Of a stretch of DNA of 64,000 bases, positions 41,201 to 51,500 are shown in pieces. The stretch is from positions 60,349,201-60,413,200 of the forward strand of contig OZ038422.1 in NCBI GenBank assembly GCA_964036155.1, read 5' to 3'. The stretch comes from Diploscapter coronatus. Taxonomy: Eukaryota; Nematoda; Chromadorea; Rhabditida; Rhabditidae. A program made the translations under genes and the position numbers. The notes under the pieces are model-generated. The model was given only the letters and a program-made list of their open reading frames with translations, did no database searches and had not been told where the DNA came from. The first letter of the stretch is position 1, and the number at the start of each line of letters is the position of its first letter.

Positions 41201-43807
41201 CAAGCTTCTCCCGTTATTGAAAAACAGATCGTTGCGAAAAAGTCTCGCAAGAGGCTCGCCGATGTAATCTACCATTTTCTAAAGGATCAATTTGAAGGAA
41301 TAAATTTTAGGAGTTACTAGTATATGCAATCGTTGAATCGTCCACTTTGATGACCGATTTCTTTGTAAAATCTCTTGTTGCGCAACATATCCCACGAGAA
41401 GATGACAATCCAATCCGTAAGTGTTTTCCCATATTTTAATATAATTCCTTGGCTCAATTAGGTTGGAAAAGGATGTTAATGATTGCTTTATTTCAATGCT
41501 GTTAATGTTTTCATTTTCAGTGCCCAATACGATGCAAGTTCGTATTGCCGGTAGAGTCGCTCGGGAGCGACTTTACGCCTTCGGCCTGATGGCTCAACTC
41601 GACGACCTAAAAGAGCAGCGCCGCCTCCTTCCTGCTCCGAGGGAATTCTTCACCCTGTTAAGCCCATCTCGAAAAACGTGTCGTTTTTGTGGCGAAGACA
41701 CGCACTTCACCGATTCGTGTCTGTATTTCCGAACTCTGGCGGAGCGAGAAGAAGAAGTCGAGTAAGACACTTCTTCGCTAATTTCGCCTCTTCATCCTCT
41801 GCATCTTTTGATTATGTTCTCCTTCATCTGCCTAGAGTGCAGATAAACAGACTCCCCCGTTTTCTGTGTCTCATCTCTCATGTTAGAAAATTGATTCGCT
41901 AGAGTTTATTTCTGCAATTTTCTCCACTCTTTCCATATGTAGATTAAATGGTTAATTTTAGAATGAGAGGGCTCTGTAGAGGTTGCCTAATCAAAGGATG
42001 TAATTATGGTGACGCCTGCTCGCCGATCTGTTATTACTGCAAAAATAGCAGTAATGAAGTGCCCGACCGCCTTTTCCAACCGCATCACTCGGCTCTATGC
42101 CCGCTCCCCGAAAAATCTCAAGAAGTCGACGACCAAATCTGCGAGCTGGAGATGATCTTGGATCGATCTCGATAAATTTAAATTTGACATAATTTGCTTG
42201 AGACAAAATGTGTCATCAATGTAAAAAGTTCCCTACCAGCAGACCTAGGGAGAATGATCGTCAGAAATCTCTTGCGATCCATCCTCGAGTTTCTTCTCGT
42301 CTCACGAAAGTTCTCCCTAGGTCTGCCTACTAGATATTTCATTTTTTTAAAATGTTATGATTAAAAAAATATATGTAGAAAGCTAAGGACTGCAAATGAT
42401 TTTGCCAAATTCATAATGTTAGCCAATTTTCCACTCCAAATAATCAAATTCGTTGTAACTAAGATATCATGAAGAAAATAAATAAAACGTAAACGCACCT
42501 ATAATAAATGGCGGAACGGCCAAGAGCCTCGTCCAGTCAGTTTCATCGAATTTGACCTCCGAGTGAACGGGACTTGTGGAATCGTAACTTGCAATCGTGA
42601 AGATTATGACGCCACCGGTAACCAACAATACTGAAAAATAAAAATACAAAATTCTAATAAAATATTCAATTTTTCTAAAAATAACAATAGAAGATATTCT
42701 AATTTTCAATATATACCTGAATAAATCTCCCGCACCGAATAATGATAGCCTCGTAGTAGAATGCCCAATAGCATGTTGGCGAGTAGAGAGCCCTGAAATT
42801 TTGGAAAGTGTTAGAAATCCTATCAATTTTGGATTTTATAAAGAAAAACCTCAATATGTTTCAGGAAAGCACATATAAGTGAAGATATGATAAATTTTTG
42901 ATTTTATCAAGTTCAGTGAAGATATTATGAAAGAAGGAAACTCTTCAAGAATCGTAGAAAAGGTAAGTGAAACTACTCTTCAACGACTTCAAGAATTGGA
43001 GATTTCTAAAAATGTTATTCTGAAAAGTTTAAAATTTCAGATTTTTATTCTACTAACATTATTTTATTTGAGAATAAATAAACTTTCCAAAAATCGTGAA
43101 AAATGTACCGATTTGAAAATGATAAAGAGAGGAAAGTGGACGCCATAACCAATTGAGCTATTGTTGCACAGATTGACGACGAACACGATCGCCACGATCT
43201 TCAGGTAGGCTCTAGAAAATCACTTTTTTCCAAAAAGTAAATTATTTTTATCAATAAGTTTCAAGAAATATTGGAAACAAGAGCATCTACGCTAGTGAGT
43301 TGAAAATTGTAAGCTAAAAAAAACTTTAAATCTCACCGCGTAGGTATTTTCTGTCCCGTCCAAACCTCGAATCGGGACGTCAGCAACTTGGCGACAACGA
43401 CGAAGGCGAATTGCGCTAGAGTGACAAGGGAAAGGTTCGCGTCGAAGCGTCTGGAATTATTTATTTTAGAAATCGAAAATTAAAAAAGAAATTCTTTTTT
43501 CTTGCAGATTTAGGAAGAGCATTCAAAATTCCTCTACAAGTTTCAACATTAATTTTTAGATTAATATTTTAAAGAAGTAATCTGAAAATTCACAACAGAC
43601 ATATTCAAATTTCAACTACTTTCATAAGTTTAAAATGTTCCCTCTTACAAATAGAAATTTCAACTCAATTTGGATTTTCATAACACGCAAAACTAAAAAA
43701 TCTATTTTTCTAAACTTTTAAACATTTTCCTACTTTTGCAAAAACTCGACTCCGGCTTGGCACCCGACACACCCAACTAATGTCGAGGCGATCGCCGTGG
43801 TTGCCAT
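20273..43807 (-). CDS. SLC35B4: SLC35B4-like nucleotide-sugar transporter, 318 aa, with a 21-kb intron
   Basis: Multi-pass Golgi/ER antiporter of the UDP-xylose/UDP-GlcNAc transporter type. Nine exons: 43734-43807, 43337-43450, 43109-43211, 42717-42792, 42499-42630, 21404-21513, 20857-21008, 20530-20607, 20273-20390. They total 957 bases, 318 residues (human SLC35B4 331). Family matches run the whole length: VTLAQFAFV, VNLCNNSSIGYG, FIIFKSGSLLANMLLG, LGILQEDIYAKYGRRNDEAMFFV, LTAVTSSLSVTMVISLRKF, GNPFNVFHICGTVFVFIGSMIYS. Exon 5 ends PPFII-G and exon 6 begins GVTLLTVALFLSAY. This reads straight through the conserved segment LLGIGALTFALLMSA of the human protein, with matching phase, so the intron 21514-42498 is real. 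Two genes lie inside it on the opposite strand. ATG 43805-43807 is the first in frame. Confidence 0.92.
23710..24252. repeat. 0.54-kb dispersed repeat, copy 1
   Basis: Matches 37657-38208 along its whole length with about 90% identity by eye. It starts GATTCAAAAGAAACCGAAT and contains the palindrome TGACGTCA (a CRE-type site) near 23742, a TATAAAAG box at 24089-24096, and GATAAGTCCCGCCTAC with a partly inverted TAGGCGGGGCTTA about 140 bases later. No coding capacity is conserved between copies. Candidates are a solo LTR, a MITE or a SINE-like element. The TATA box favours a promoter-bearing element. Confidence 0.75.
28631..28640 (+). promoter_or_regulatory. 3' splice site upstream of nested gene 1
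   Basis: GAAGTTTCAG followed by a 45-base leader and the ATG at 28686, with no obvious upstream exon. It fits a spliced-leader acceptor or an untranslated first exon. Confidence 0.4.
28686..34915 (+). CDS. Nested gene 1: coiled-coil, Pro/Ser-rich nuclear-type protein, ~853 aa (short isoform)
   Basis: Twenty exons: 28686-28750, 29030-29163, 29631-29818, 29861-29959, 30541-30709, 30873-30958, 31413-31469, 31516-31729, 32113-32145, 32191-32271, 32419-32517, 32564-32689, 32734-32865, 33262-33425, 33539-33617, 33712-33902, 33946-34104, 34152-34265, 34310-34520, 34755-34915. They total 2,562 bases, in frame throughout. Order of parts: a Ser/Gln-rich N-terminus, a long coiled coil (about residues 170-330, e.g. 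EIEEAADKRIRDA, QQQVENLKFELASKK), a Lys6 run likely to act as a nuclear signal, acidic Ser/Asp tracts, and a Pro-rich C-terminal half. I recognise no enzyme domain. The exon 30873-30958 lies inside a MITE, yet is needed to keep the frame. The last exon can instead splice at 34866 to the zinc-knuckle exons downstream. The gene lies wholly inside the transporter intron, on the opposite strand. Confidence 0.65.
28917..28968. repeat. Palindromic element in intron 1 of nested gene 1
   Basis: GGCTGGAC and GTCCAGCC end a ~52-base segment whose interior (ATTTCGATAATTCGGAA) is also partly inverted. It resembles family 2 in its CGAAATTTCG core but has different outer bases. Confidence 0.4.
30765..31245. 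mobile_element. TA-flanked MITE, 481 bp
   Basis: The ends are the perfect inverted pair GGTCCCGCAAACACA (30765-30779) and its complement (31231-31245). A TA dinucleotide stands directly outside each end (30763-30764 and 31246-31247), the target duplication of Tc1/mariner-type elements. No transposase is encoded. The interior carries a candidate exon of nested gene 1 on the plus strand (30873-30958). Confidence 0.8.
35096..35101 (+). terminator. Poly(A) signal for the short isoform of nested gene 1
   Basis: AATAAA about 180 bases after the stop at 34913-34915, before the zinc-knuckle exons. It supports an independent mRNA end here. Confidence 0.55.
35252..36526 (+). CDS. Zinc-knuckle exons of nested gene 1 (long isoform or separate gene)
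   Basis: Three exons: 35252-35450, 35909-36011, 36336-36526, stop TGA 36524-36526. They encode three cysteine/histidine units. The first is CFFCKASCVHPSNLC (C-x2-C-x5-H-x4-C). The second is CRLCLRMKVNCKRRC, formed across an exon junction. The third starts CRFC and closes with HNSALCPLP. A seven-alanine run and a Gln/Asn-rich tail follow. Retroviral and BEL-type gag proteins use such knuckles to bind nucleic acid. Joined to exon 19-20 of nested gene 1 through a donor at 34867 (phase 2 on both sides), the product would be 1,001 aa. The acceptor (CTTGAG) is weak for this genome. The alternative is a separate gene starting at ATG 35190. The same order of parts in nested gene 2 favours the joined form. 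Confidence 0.6.
36091..36275. mobile_element. MITE-like element in a zinc-knuckle intron
   Basis: GCATCACCCTCTAAT at 36096 and its inverted counterpart ATTAAAGGGTGATGC ending at 36268 belong to ~33-base terminal repeats that match with few differences. The element is 173-185 bp long, lies between the last two exons, and is non-coding. Confidence 0.65.
36868..37060. mobile_element. MITE-like element with perfect 21-bp ends
   Basis: A 21-base arm starting ACTCGGAAAAATATTG at 36869-36889 is exactly inverted at 37039-37059. Inner parts (GGTTATGCGGGG and CCCCGCATAACC) are inverted too, so most of the 190 bases fold back. It lies downstream of nested gene 1. Confidence 0.7.
37080..37640. repeat. 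290-bp tandem repeat, two copies, each of two half-units
   Basis: Order A-B-A'-B' starting near 37082, 37245, 37367 and 37538. A and A' are nearly identical (shared CCACCAATGGTTTTGCATAC and GTGCCTGTCTGGGGCTGGCA). B and B' share TTTCTGTATGCCAGCTGCAA. A and B are themselves diverged copies (both carry AATTCTAGAAAATG and a GGCTGGCAC palindromic partner). Open frames across it repeat the same peptide and are not supported as genes. Confidence 0.8.
37657..38208. repeat. 0.55-kb dispersed repeat, copy 2
   Basis: Same orientation and content as 23710-24252: GATTCAAAAGAAACCGAAT start, TGACGTCA, TATAAAAG at 38046-38053, and AGTAGGCGGGGCTTA near the end. The two copies enclose nested gene 1. Confidence 0.75.
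38209..39540. other. Spacer upstream of nested gene 2
   Basis: About 1.3 kb of AT-rich sequence with no supportable exon. It probably holds the promoter of nested gene 2. Confidence 0.45.
39541..39547 (+). promoter_or_regulatory. 3' splice site directly before the ATG of nested gene 2
   Basis: CATTTCAG/AAAATGG: the acceptor is four bases from the start codon, with no coding exon upstream. It is the pattern of a spliced-leader site. Confidence 0.5.
39548..42175 (+). CDS. Nested gene 2: coiled-coil, charged linker, triple zinc-knuckle protein, 496 aa
   Basis: Nine exons: 39548-39612, 39661-39802, 40021-40210, 40251-40444, 40881-41039, 41084-41263, 41311-41416, 41521-41761, 41962-42175. They total 1,491 bases. 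Residues ~20-70 form a coiled coil (EVLELENGRLRTENRQLEE). A Ser/Asp tract (SDLSGSDSELDSDASGSD) and a Lys/Arg-rich stretch (EKRKRRRRVVIDDDESEKEE) suggest nuclear location. The C-terminus has a classic CCHC knuckle CRFCGEDTHFTDSC (C-x2-C-x4-H-x4-C), then CRGCLIKGCNYGDAC, then CYYC with HHSALCPLP. This is the architecture of nested gene 1 plus its zinc-knuckle exons, so the two are likely paralogues or share a domain. Known: such knuckles bind RNA or single-stranded DNA. Inferred: a host gene built on a gag-like zinc cluster. No protease or reverse transcriptase accompanies it. Confidence 0.75.
42239..42326. mobile_element. MITE-like element with perfect 16-bp ends
   Basis: GCAGACCTAGGGAGAA (42239-42254) is exactly inverted at 42311-42326. 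It lies in the probable 3' untranslated region of nested gene 2 and just inside the giant transporter intron. Confidence 0.6.
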
Positions 43808-45579
43808 TTTTAGTAATTTTTTGCTCTGAAAAATCACAGCGTTACCACATCGAACTGAAAATACCGTATCCAAAATTTTCAGCGTATTTTTCAAATTTTG
43901 ATATACAGAATCGAACCAAAATACTGTACCCTAAAGTTTACAAGGCACTTTTTAAGTTTTAAATACTCTGAACATTTCAGTATACGGTAAAAGAAAACAA
44001 AAATGCTACGAAAGTTAAGATAAGCCACAAAACTGTAGCCTCCATTTCATACAGGACGCGATGTTAATCCACGACACGCTTAAAGTCAGCGTACGCTTCA
44101 GAAATTCTTTATTCAAAACTGCCCGGACTTATTTCGGCCGGGTTTACTTTTTAAACATTTAGTCGATCAAAAATAAATCGTATACTTTTGTAGGTCTTTA
44201 GAAATGGGCTAGAAAAGTATACGGCAACTCAAAAATTAGGATTAGAATGAATTCACATTTTTGTATTAGAAATAGTGGACAAGTTTGAAACGAGCGGTAA
44301 GGGACTAAATATTTTCGTATAGATTATGCGTTGTCGATCACATTTTTCGAATACAATTTAGCAAAAATGATATTTTCAGGAAAACGTTTAAATTTCTTGA
44401 AAAAAACTCGAGAATGTCATTATTTTCCAGAAAGAAATATTTTCGGGTAATATCTTCCTAAAAATATCATTTTCGAACAAAACCTTTCAACCCATATGTA
44501 AAAATGAACAAGAAAATTAGGATAAAAAGACGGATAAAATGAAAATGATACGAATAAAAATCGAAAATTATCGGTTCGAGAATTTTGCCTGAAAATTCCA
44601 CTTTTCCAAAGGAAAAATTCAGCAAATTTTCTCGGCCTAAAGATCACTTATCAAGTCGATAGAGAAGAATACTCAAAAGGCATTGTATTTGCAAGTTTTT
44701 GGCCGGAAGAAAGTGGGCGTAAATGATCATAAGTTATCGAGAAAAATGATCGAAAAGTATTTAATTTTCCAAGAATAAAAACGAATTATTTTTCGATCTT
44801 TTCCCGAAAAAATCACCTAGAAACACTCGTGCTTGTGTGGGTAACTCAATATATCAATAAAAATCGGTAAAAATCAATATTTGTTACTGCACATAGAGAC
44901 GCAGGACAACGTCCGCGCGCGCAAATCACAGATCTGACGAATTTTCATCGTTAGTGCTTTTTATCGTCGTGAAATTCAGAGTTTTTTTTGTAGATAGAAA
45001 TTATCGAAGCCTGACTAGGACAAGACAACAAAGACAATTATTTTTGCGAAGTGGTAAAAATGGCATCTTTAAATATTATATCATTTTTGGTGAAAAAGTA
45101 CCGTTTTCAAAGAAAATTCCCTCTTTACCATTTCGCATAAAACCCTTTTGCCCAAGGTGATAGGATATCATAGTTTGTGCGGAGATTATCACTCATAAGT
45201 AGATAGACTGAGTTCGGTAGCTTTTGGTAAACGGTACCTCAAAAATAGTACCAAATGGCAAAATTATCATTTACCAAAACCACTAATAATAAATATCTTT
45301 TCCCGGGAAATTAGCTGGAAATCTGTCCCCGACATTTATAATAAAAGAAATCAATAAATTAGGTCTCTCAAAAATCAAAGAAAGATAAAATGATAGTATA
45401 AATCCTAGAAATGTTTTGCGTGTTCTATACAATCTTGGATAAATATGAAAAAATCAAGCAAAAAGAAAAATCGAATGGAAAGCTCAATTTTACGATGGAA
45501 TATACAAGAAATGGATTTTTGCAGCGAAATGAAGTTTACCTTTCTTGGGGCTCGCATATTTGCCGGCTTAGTTCTGATC
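43808..45579. other. Intergenic region between transporter and PDZD8-like genes
   Basis: About 1.8 kb without a supportable gene. Several ACCGTAT/ATACGGTA-type short inverted words occur at 43860-44000. It should hold the transporter promoter and the PDZD8 3' end. Confidence 0.5.
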
Positions 45580-48500
45580 TCACGTTTGCTGCGAACTTGG
45601 CTGCGGTTGGTCATCAGGTTGGTTCAAATTCGGCAGGCACGCGATACCGCCCTGAAAAACTAGGAAAATAGGTAAGTCGAGACAAAATTTTAGGATTTTT
45701 AAAATTTAAAAATTGACGATCTGCCTAACGAAGTTGCCACCCTTTATTTACTTTTATCGATCTTCTGTAGCATATTTTTGAAATTGAGATCTCGAAGGAA
45801 CAATTCTTTTGAAAGGTCAAACAATTTTCATTGATTTTTAAAACTCATCCGGTAAACTATTTTAAAAAATCAATAGAAAGAAAATATTGCTTTTTAGAAA
45901 TTAAAAAAAAATTGAAACCTGATTAGTCTTGAGCATGCACTTATTGTGAACGACCACTTGGCATCGTTGGCATTTCGCGCCCGCTTTCAACCAGATTTTG
46001 CCCCGACACATCGCACAGATCGCGGAGCCTGCAACTCTCGAATTTTCAACAATTCAGATTACCATTTTTAATTTTATGCCACTTGTAATGTTCACAATTA
46101 CTCTACTTTCATTTTTAGCAAAAAGCTTTGAGTTTGAACTTTACAAATTTCTATTTTTAACCCGCAGCCTTAACTCAATTAAACATAAGATTTTCAGAAG
46201 CAAAATTCTAAAGCTAAGTCTTACGAATGATTTTGAAAGATAGAAATATATTAGATAGGCTGCATAAAGTTCTAAAATATCATTGGAAATATTAGCTTTA
46301 TTATTGAAGATTTAAGCAGAGAGTCCTAGGAAAATTTGTAGGAAAGACGGTCTCTTGCTTCTTTTTACACCTAAGTTACCCTTATTCTCTGTAATTTAAC
46401 CTTTTTTTCTCTTCCTCTTGCTATTTTTCGGAGAATGGGGTGAAAACTACAAAAGGTAACTTGGGGATGAAAATTACACGAGGCCAAAAAAGCCCACCAC
46501 TAAAAGCGAGCCAGTTATGCATGTCTGGCGGGGAGACAAGAGGCGGACTGAAGGGTCTGGACGAGTCCCGGTCCCTGGCTCCGCCCGCCTTCGCATCGAC
46601 CACGTCGCCGCCGGCTGACATACTCGTCCCGGACGTCGAGATTTTGTCCCAGTCGTCTCTGAAAAGTCAATATTTTATATCTGAAGTTTTACCGAAAATA
46701 ACAAAGAATACCTTCGAATTTTCTCTATTGAAATCAAGAATATTCAAGGGTTTGCTCGAAAAATTTTAGACAAAATCTTGTGGGTTTCAAATTAGAAATG
46801 ATCTCTTGAACGGATCTTTATAAGTAAATATATATCAAGTAGACAGAAAATCTCGTACTCAGGCAACTCATCATTAGCCCCAGTGGGCAGTCCGTCGGGA
46901 TGGTACTTGAAGGTGAGCGTGATGTCGCCGTAGCACAGACGAGGGTCGAAGCCAGCGTGTCGAGAGAACTCCGAGCCCGAGCCCGTGCTGAAATTTAGAA
47001 AACCTCATTTTTCCTTGTTCTATAATATCATCGAAATAGGGCCAGAGATAATCATAGAAACAAGATTTGGAGGCATACATTCATACATTGCATTTTCGAT
47101 ACAAGTTGTGGCTTGATGATCTACCACTTATAAACTCAGCTTATGTCGAAACCCTCAATAAAGTAGACACTTCAGAAATTTTCAAGTATTTTGAAATGGT
47201 TGATTTTGTATCAATTTGACACTAAACTTTGCTTTTACAGGAAAATTGATCACTTTTTGAAACTTAACCAATTTTTAAAGAATCGAAAGAAAAGAATATA
47301 ACTGCTTTGTTTCAACTTGACACACGCATACATACTAAACGTTTTTAAAAGGCGAATTTGTGTTCTTTCGAAAGCATATTTTTAAAAAATTACAAAGTTA
47401 GGGAAAATAACTAACCTATTGGGCTCATTGATGGACTGCATGCCTGTCGGAGGTTTGAGTTGGAAGACCTCCTTGTGCGTGTTCGACAGCGTCAATCGGC
47501 AATCGTCGATGAGTTGCGGGATGAACAGGGAGGTCTGCAAATTTTGAAATTTTCCTTATTTTTTTTACAAAGAAATGATACAATGTGAAGTAGTGGAAGA
47601 TTTTCAAAAAAAAATCTCCAAACTTTTCAACTCACCATACTTTATCATGCTCAAAGATTATGGATTTCCCAAAATTAATTTAAAAAAAGAAAGAAAAACT
47701 CACATATCCCATCAGAACGGGTCTGGATGGTTCTGGTTGGATGGCAGTCTTTGGTGGTATCGTTCCACTCAGCCCATTCGTCGAGTTTGGTAGCAGTGGG
47801 TCTGCGGGATGAGCGTTGTTGCTATCAGTCGAACCATTCCCACTTGGAGCAGATGGGCTCTCGTTCACACTACTTGGTAGCTCATCTCGCGATGGTGGCA
47901 CCAGAGAGGAATTCTGAGGGTTAAAATAAATTTCAGAAAAATCATATATTTGAAAGAAGAATTCGGAGAATTAATTATTAATCGCTTGCTGCAGTTTTAA
48001 ACATTTCTGTTCATTCTTAATTTGCACTAAACGATTATTAAATTATATATTTCAACAAAAAGATCTAAGGTTGAAAGAAACTTAACAGCAATCTGCACAG
48101 GGAGTGTGAATTAGAAATTTGAGATTCAAACCATTTTCAAAATCTCATAAAAAATTATATGTTTAAAAAGATTTCATAAAGCTTGGAGAAATTTGTTTAA
48201 CAGTATAGTCTACAGTCGGATCAGAGAGCATATAAATTTCTTTTAAAAAATCAAAATTCCAACCTCCGACCGCCTTTGCTTCAGTCGAGCGTGGACGGTC
48301 ACGTTAAGGTACTTGTAGTTCTTAGCGCCGCCTAAAATCACTTTTTTTTAAATCTGAAACTCTAAAATTTGTATTTTCCAAACATTCTACTCAGAAATAG
48401 TTTTGCCTAATTAAAAATCTCAATTTAGTACCGGTTGGTGTATTTGGTGCATTTCCGGTTGCACCCGAAGTGGACGGATTTGGTGTCGTTTCCCGCTGCT

Positions 48501-51500
48501 CCCTGCCGCCCTGACCATTGTCTAGGTCGAAGAAAAGTGATTGACCAAATTGGATCGGCTGAAAAATTTAGAACTTTAATTTCGATCAAAAACCTTATTT
48601 TGCACACTTTAATCGACTTTTAAAAAATGTGCAAATTTGTGACCTTTATGTTTCAAGGAATTTCTAAATATGGGTCAATAAACGGATATAAGCAGTATCA
48701 GAGTTTGAGGTAAGAATAATTTAAAAAAAAAAAAAAAAAAAAACAAAAAAAACAAACAAACAAATCTAAAAATGCCCCACCTTCCCCTCGAAGTAGATGA
48801 TCGATTTGGTGGATCGCGACCTGATGGTGCCCAGGGAGCTGGTCAATGAGTCGGCCAACAAATTTGACGACGATTTTTGGCAGGCTAGGGGAGAGGAGTT
48901 CCTGGAAAAAATATCATTTTTTGAAATGCTCACCTCCAAAATCCTATTATTTCTCTCATAAAAGTTTTAAAAAAGGTAACGATTTTACGTAGAAAAATGT
49001 TTCAAGTGATCTAATAAAGTATTTTCTCGTTGGAATTTAAAATTTTCTAACTTTTTCTTCCCCGTCTTCTTCGCGGACTCCTTTTTATCCACGACGTGGG
49101 CTTCAACCGGAGTCCGTCTTCCCAAAGAAGGTACTGGGGAGCGAGAATTTGACTCTCTAAAATAATACATTTGTATACACAAAGTGAATTTTAGCCTCGA
49201 CTTAGAAATGACTTCTAAATTTTAAAGAGCGCAAATTTTAGTCCTAGAACTATTCCTTTATGAAATTCATACCTGTCGATATCCAAAACATCGCCAGCCT
49301 TGACCTCCGCACCAAATTCAACGGCGTCCAGCGAACTGTCTAATGGGGGCTGAAAATCCTAGCATTAGTTCAAAATTACTTGAGTGGAAAACTTGGCATT
49401 CGAATATTCAGTGAGCGAAAAAATTGTAATATGCCAAGCAAACAGGGAAAAAAACTAAAACTAACTAGGAAAAATGAAACTTTTAGGTATGTTTCAAAAA
49501 TCTTTTAAAAAATACACTTCGGAAGACATTTTAATGCGATTTTCATTATTAAAATTCGATATTCAAAATTTAGTAAATTTCAAAATAAAAAAAATCATTT
49601 TTACCGGCGAATCTGCGGGTTTCCGTTTGGCGACAGGCATCAGATCGACGACTCTCTTCTTGCCTGCTTGGAAGGCCGCTTGGAGACGTTGTCGTCTGAA
49701 AATTCGATTTTTATTTTTTCAAGAAAAAAATAAACCGCACTCTCGAAATCAATTTTATTTTACTATATGATTGAGTTGCACTTTTTCTTAAAAAAAAGAT
49801 AATTTGCACTATCAAAAAGTTTCAATTTCTATATAGTTAGTCTTTTTCAATTTTTAAGCAGGCTATGATAGGAATTGTCTTTGTTTCTGTTCGGAAAAAT
49901 ATGACTCACACTCAAAAGCCGACTTTTATGCAGGGTTAGTATCGTTTTCAATTTTTGAGCTGGTTATAGTAGGACATTTTCAATTCAAAGCTTTTCTAAG
50001 CTTGTTATTTCTATTTCGAAATCCACACATCCACTTACTTTCCGTGGTGCATCGTTGGCGATACGGAAAATTTCCTAATAACGTGGGGTTAATCGGGAAG
50101 AAAACAATTCAATTATGATAGTAACCCTTTCCCAGATTAATTAAATAGAAGAGCAGAACCTTTTAGTTTTCAGTTTTTTTTAGAATAGCTTCACCTTCAC
50201 CTACTAGAAGAACCCTTTTCAAAAACAATGATAGCAGTCACGCTTGGGTTTCAATATAGACAAAATTTAGAACATTTTCATCTAATCTCATAGAGTTCAT
50301 TGATAAAAATCGATTCTCCTAATAGATCAATACAAGTTCTGGGGGTCTATATTAAAAAATAGAAGTTCCCGCATGATAAGTTATCTCTAATGGAAGATCC
50401 CTTTCCTAATAGAATGATAGAAGCTTGCAGAAGGATCTTATATTTCCAGGAAAATAAGTAGCCTTCCCACCTGGTAGAAGGTTTCCTCTGATGGTTGGCT
50501 GCCTCTTCGTCCTCGACCTCTTCCGCAGTTGTCTCCTCCGTCGTTGCCGTCATCCGAGAGGTCATCGAGCTCAACGAAGCCGTGCTCCTGGGCTGAAAAG
50601 CTTCATTTTAAGAAGAAGTTTTGGGATTTTTTTATTTTAAAATCAATACTAAAATGACCTAAATTTTAGGTAACTTGATTTGTACATCATTCCATAAGAA
50701 ATAATATACAATTTGAATAATAGCGATATTCTCGAAGTTAATATAAGTTTAAAAATCATTACAAAATGTTCTCCATTTTGCAACAATTGATAAGTCATCC
50801 AATGCCTGTATAAAATGCGCAATTTGACAATGATTTTTTCCTCCAATTCCATATAAGTTTCAATCGACTATTTTAATCTAACTAAAATTCAGAGGGTTGA
50901 TTAAACCTGGCAGCTTATTTATCAATTATCCAAATCAAAATATCGAACTAAACTAATCCTTTACACAAGTTTATTCAATTGTCAAAGCCAAACGTTTGAA
51001 TTCTTATCCAACTCACTCCTCTGCCGCCCTGACCGACATTCGTCTGCAGTTGGCTGACGGAACTCGCATCGTCCTTGGTAAGCGTCTTATCCTTCTCCTC
51101 TTCCATCAACAACTGGTGACGACCGAATACGGGCGTGGCGTCAAGGGGAACTGAAAAAAATTATTCCAGTCTTATTTTTTTTAGAGATTTCATTAACTAA
51201 AAGGAGTTGACGAGTACTACTAACAATAAGGCCTATATTTTTCTCTATATCAATTCCTTTTGAAACGCATCTTCATATCTCTTTCAAAATAGAACTTGAA
51301 GGTGAAAATTGTTTGAGTTTCGGAGTGTTTTCCCCGATTCTTGAAATTATATTCAGCCATCAATTCATATTGAAGTATAGAGTTCCGCCTCACTTTCAAG
51401 TATTTTTGAAACTTATAAAAATCAAAAAGTCTAAAATACCCGATTTTGAGCAGACACACAGTTCTTCTTCGTCTCTGGATGACGATGTTTCAGACCCCCC

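Noticed and set aside
42467..42826. A single 119-residue minus-strand frame
   Set aside because: It reads through a real intron; the conserved transporter exons 42717-42792 and 42499-42630 explain it and continue correctly when spliced.
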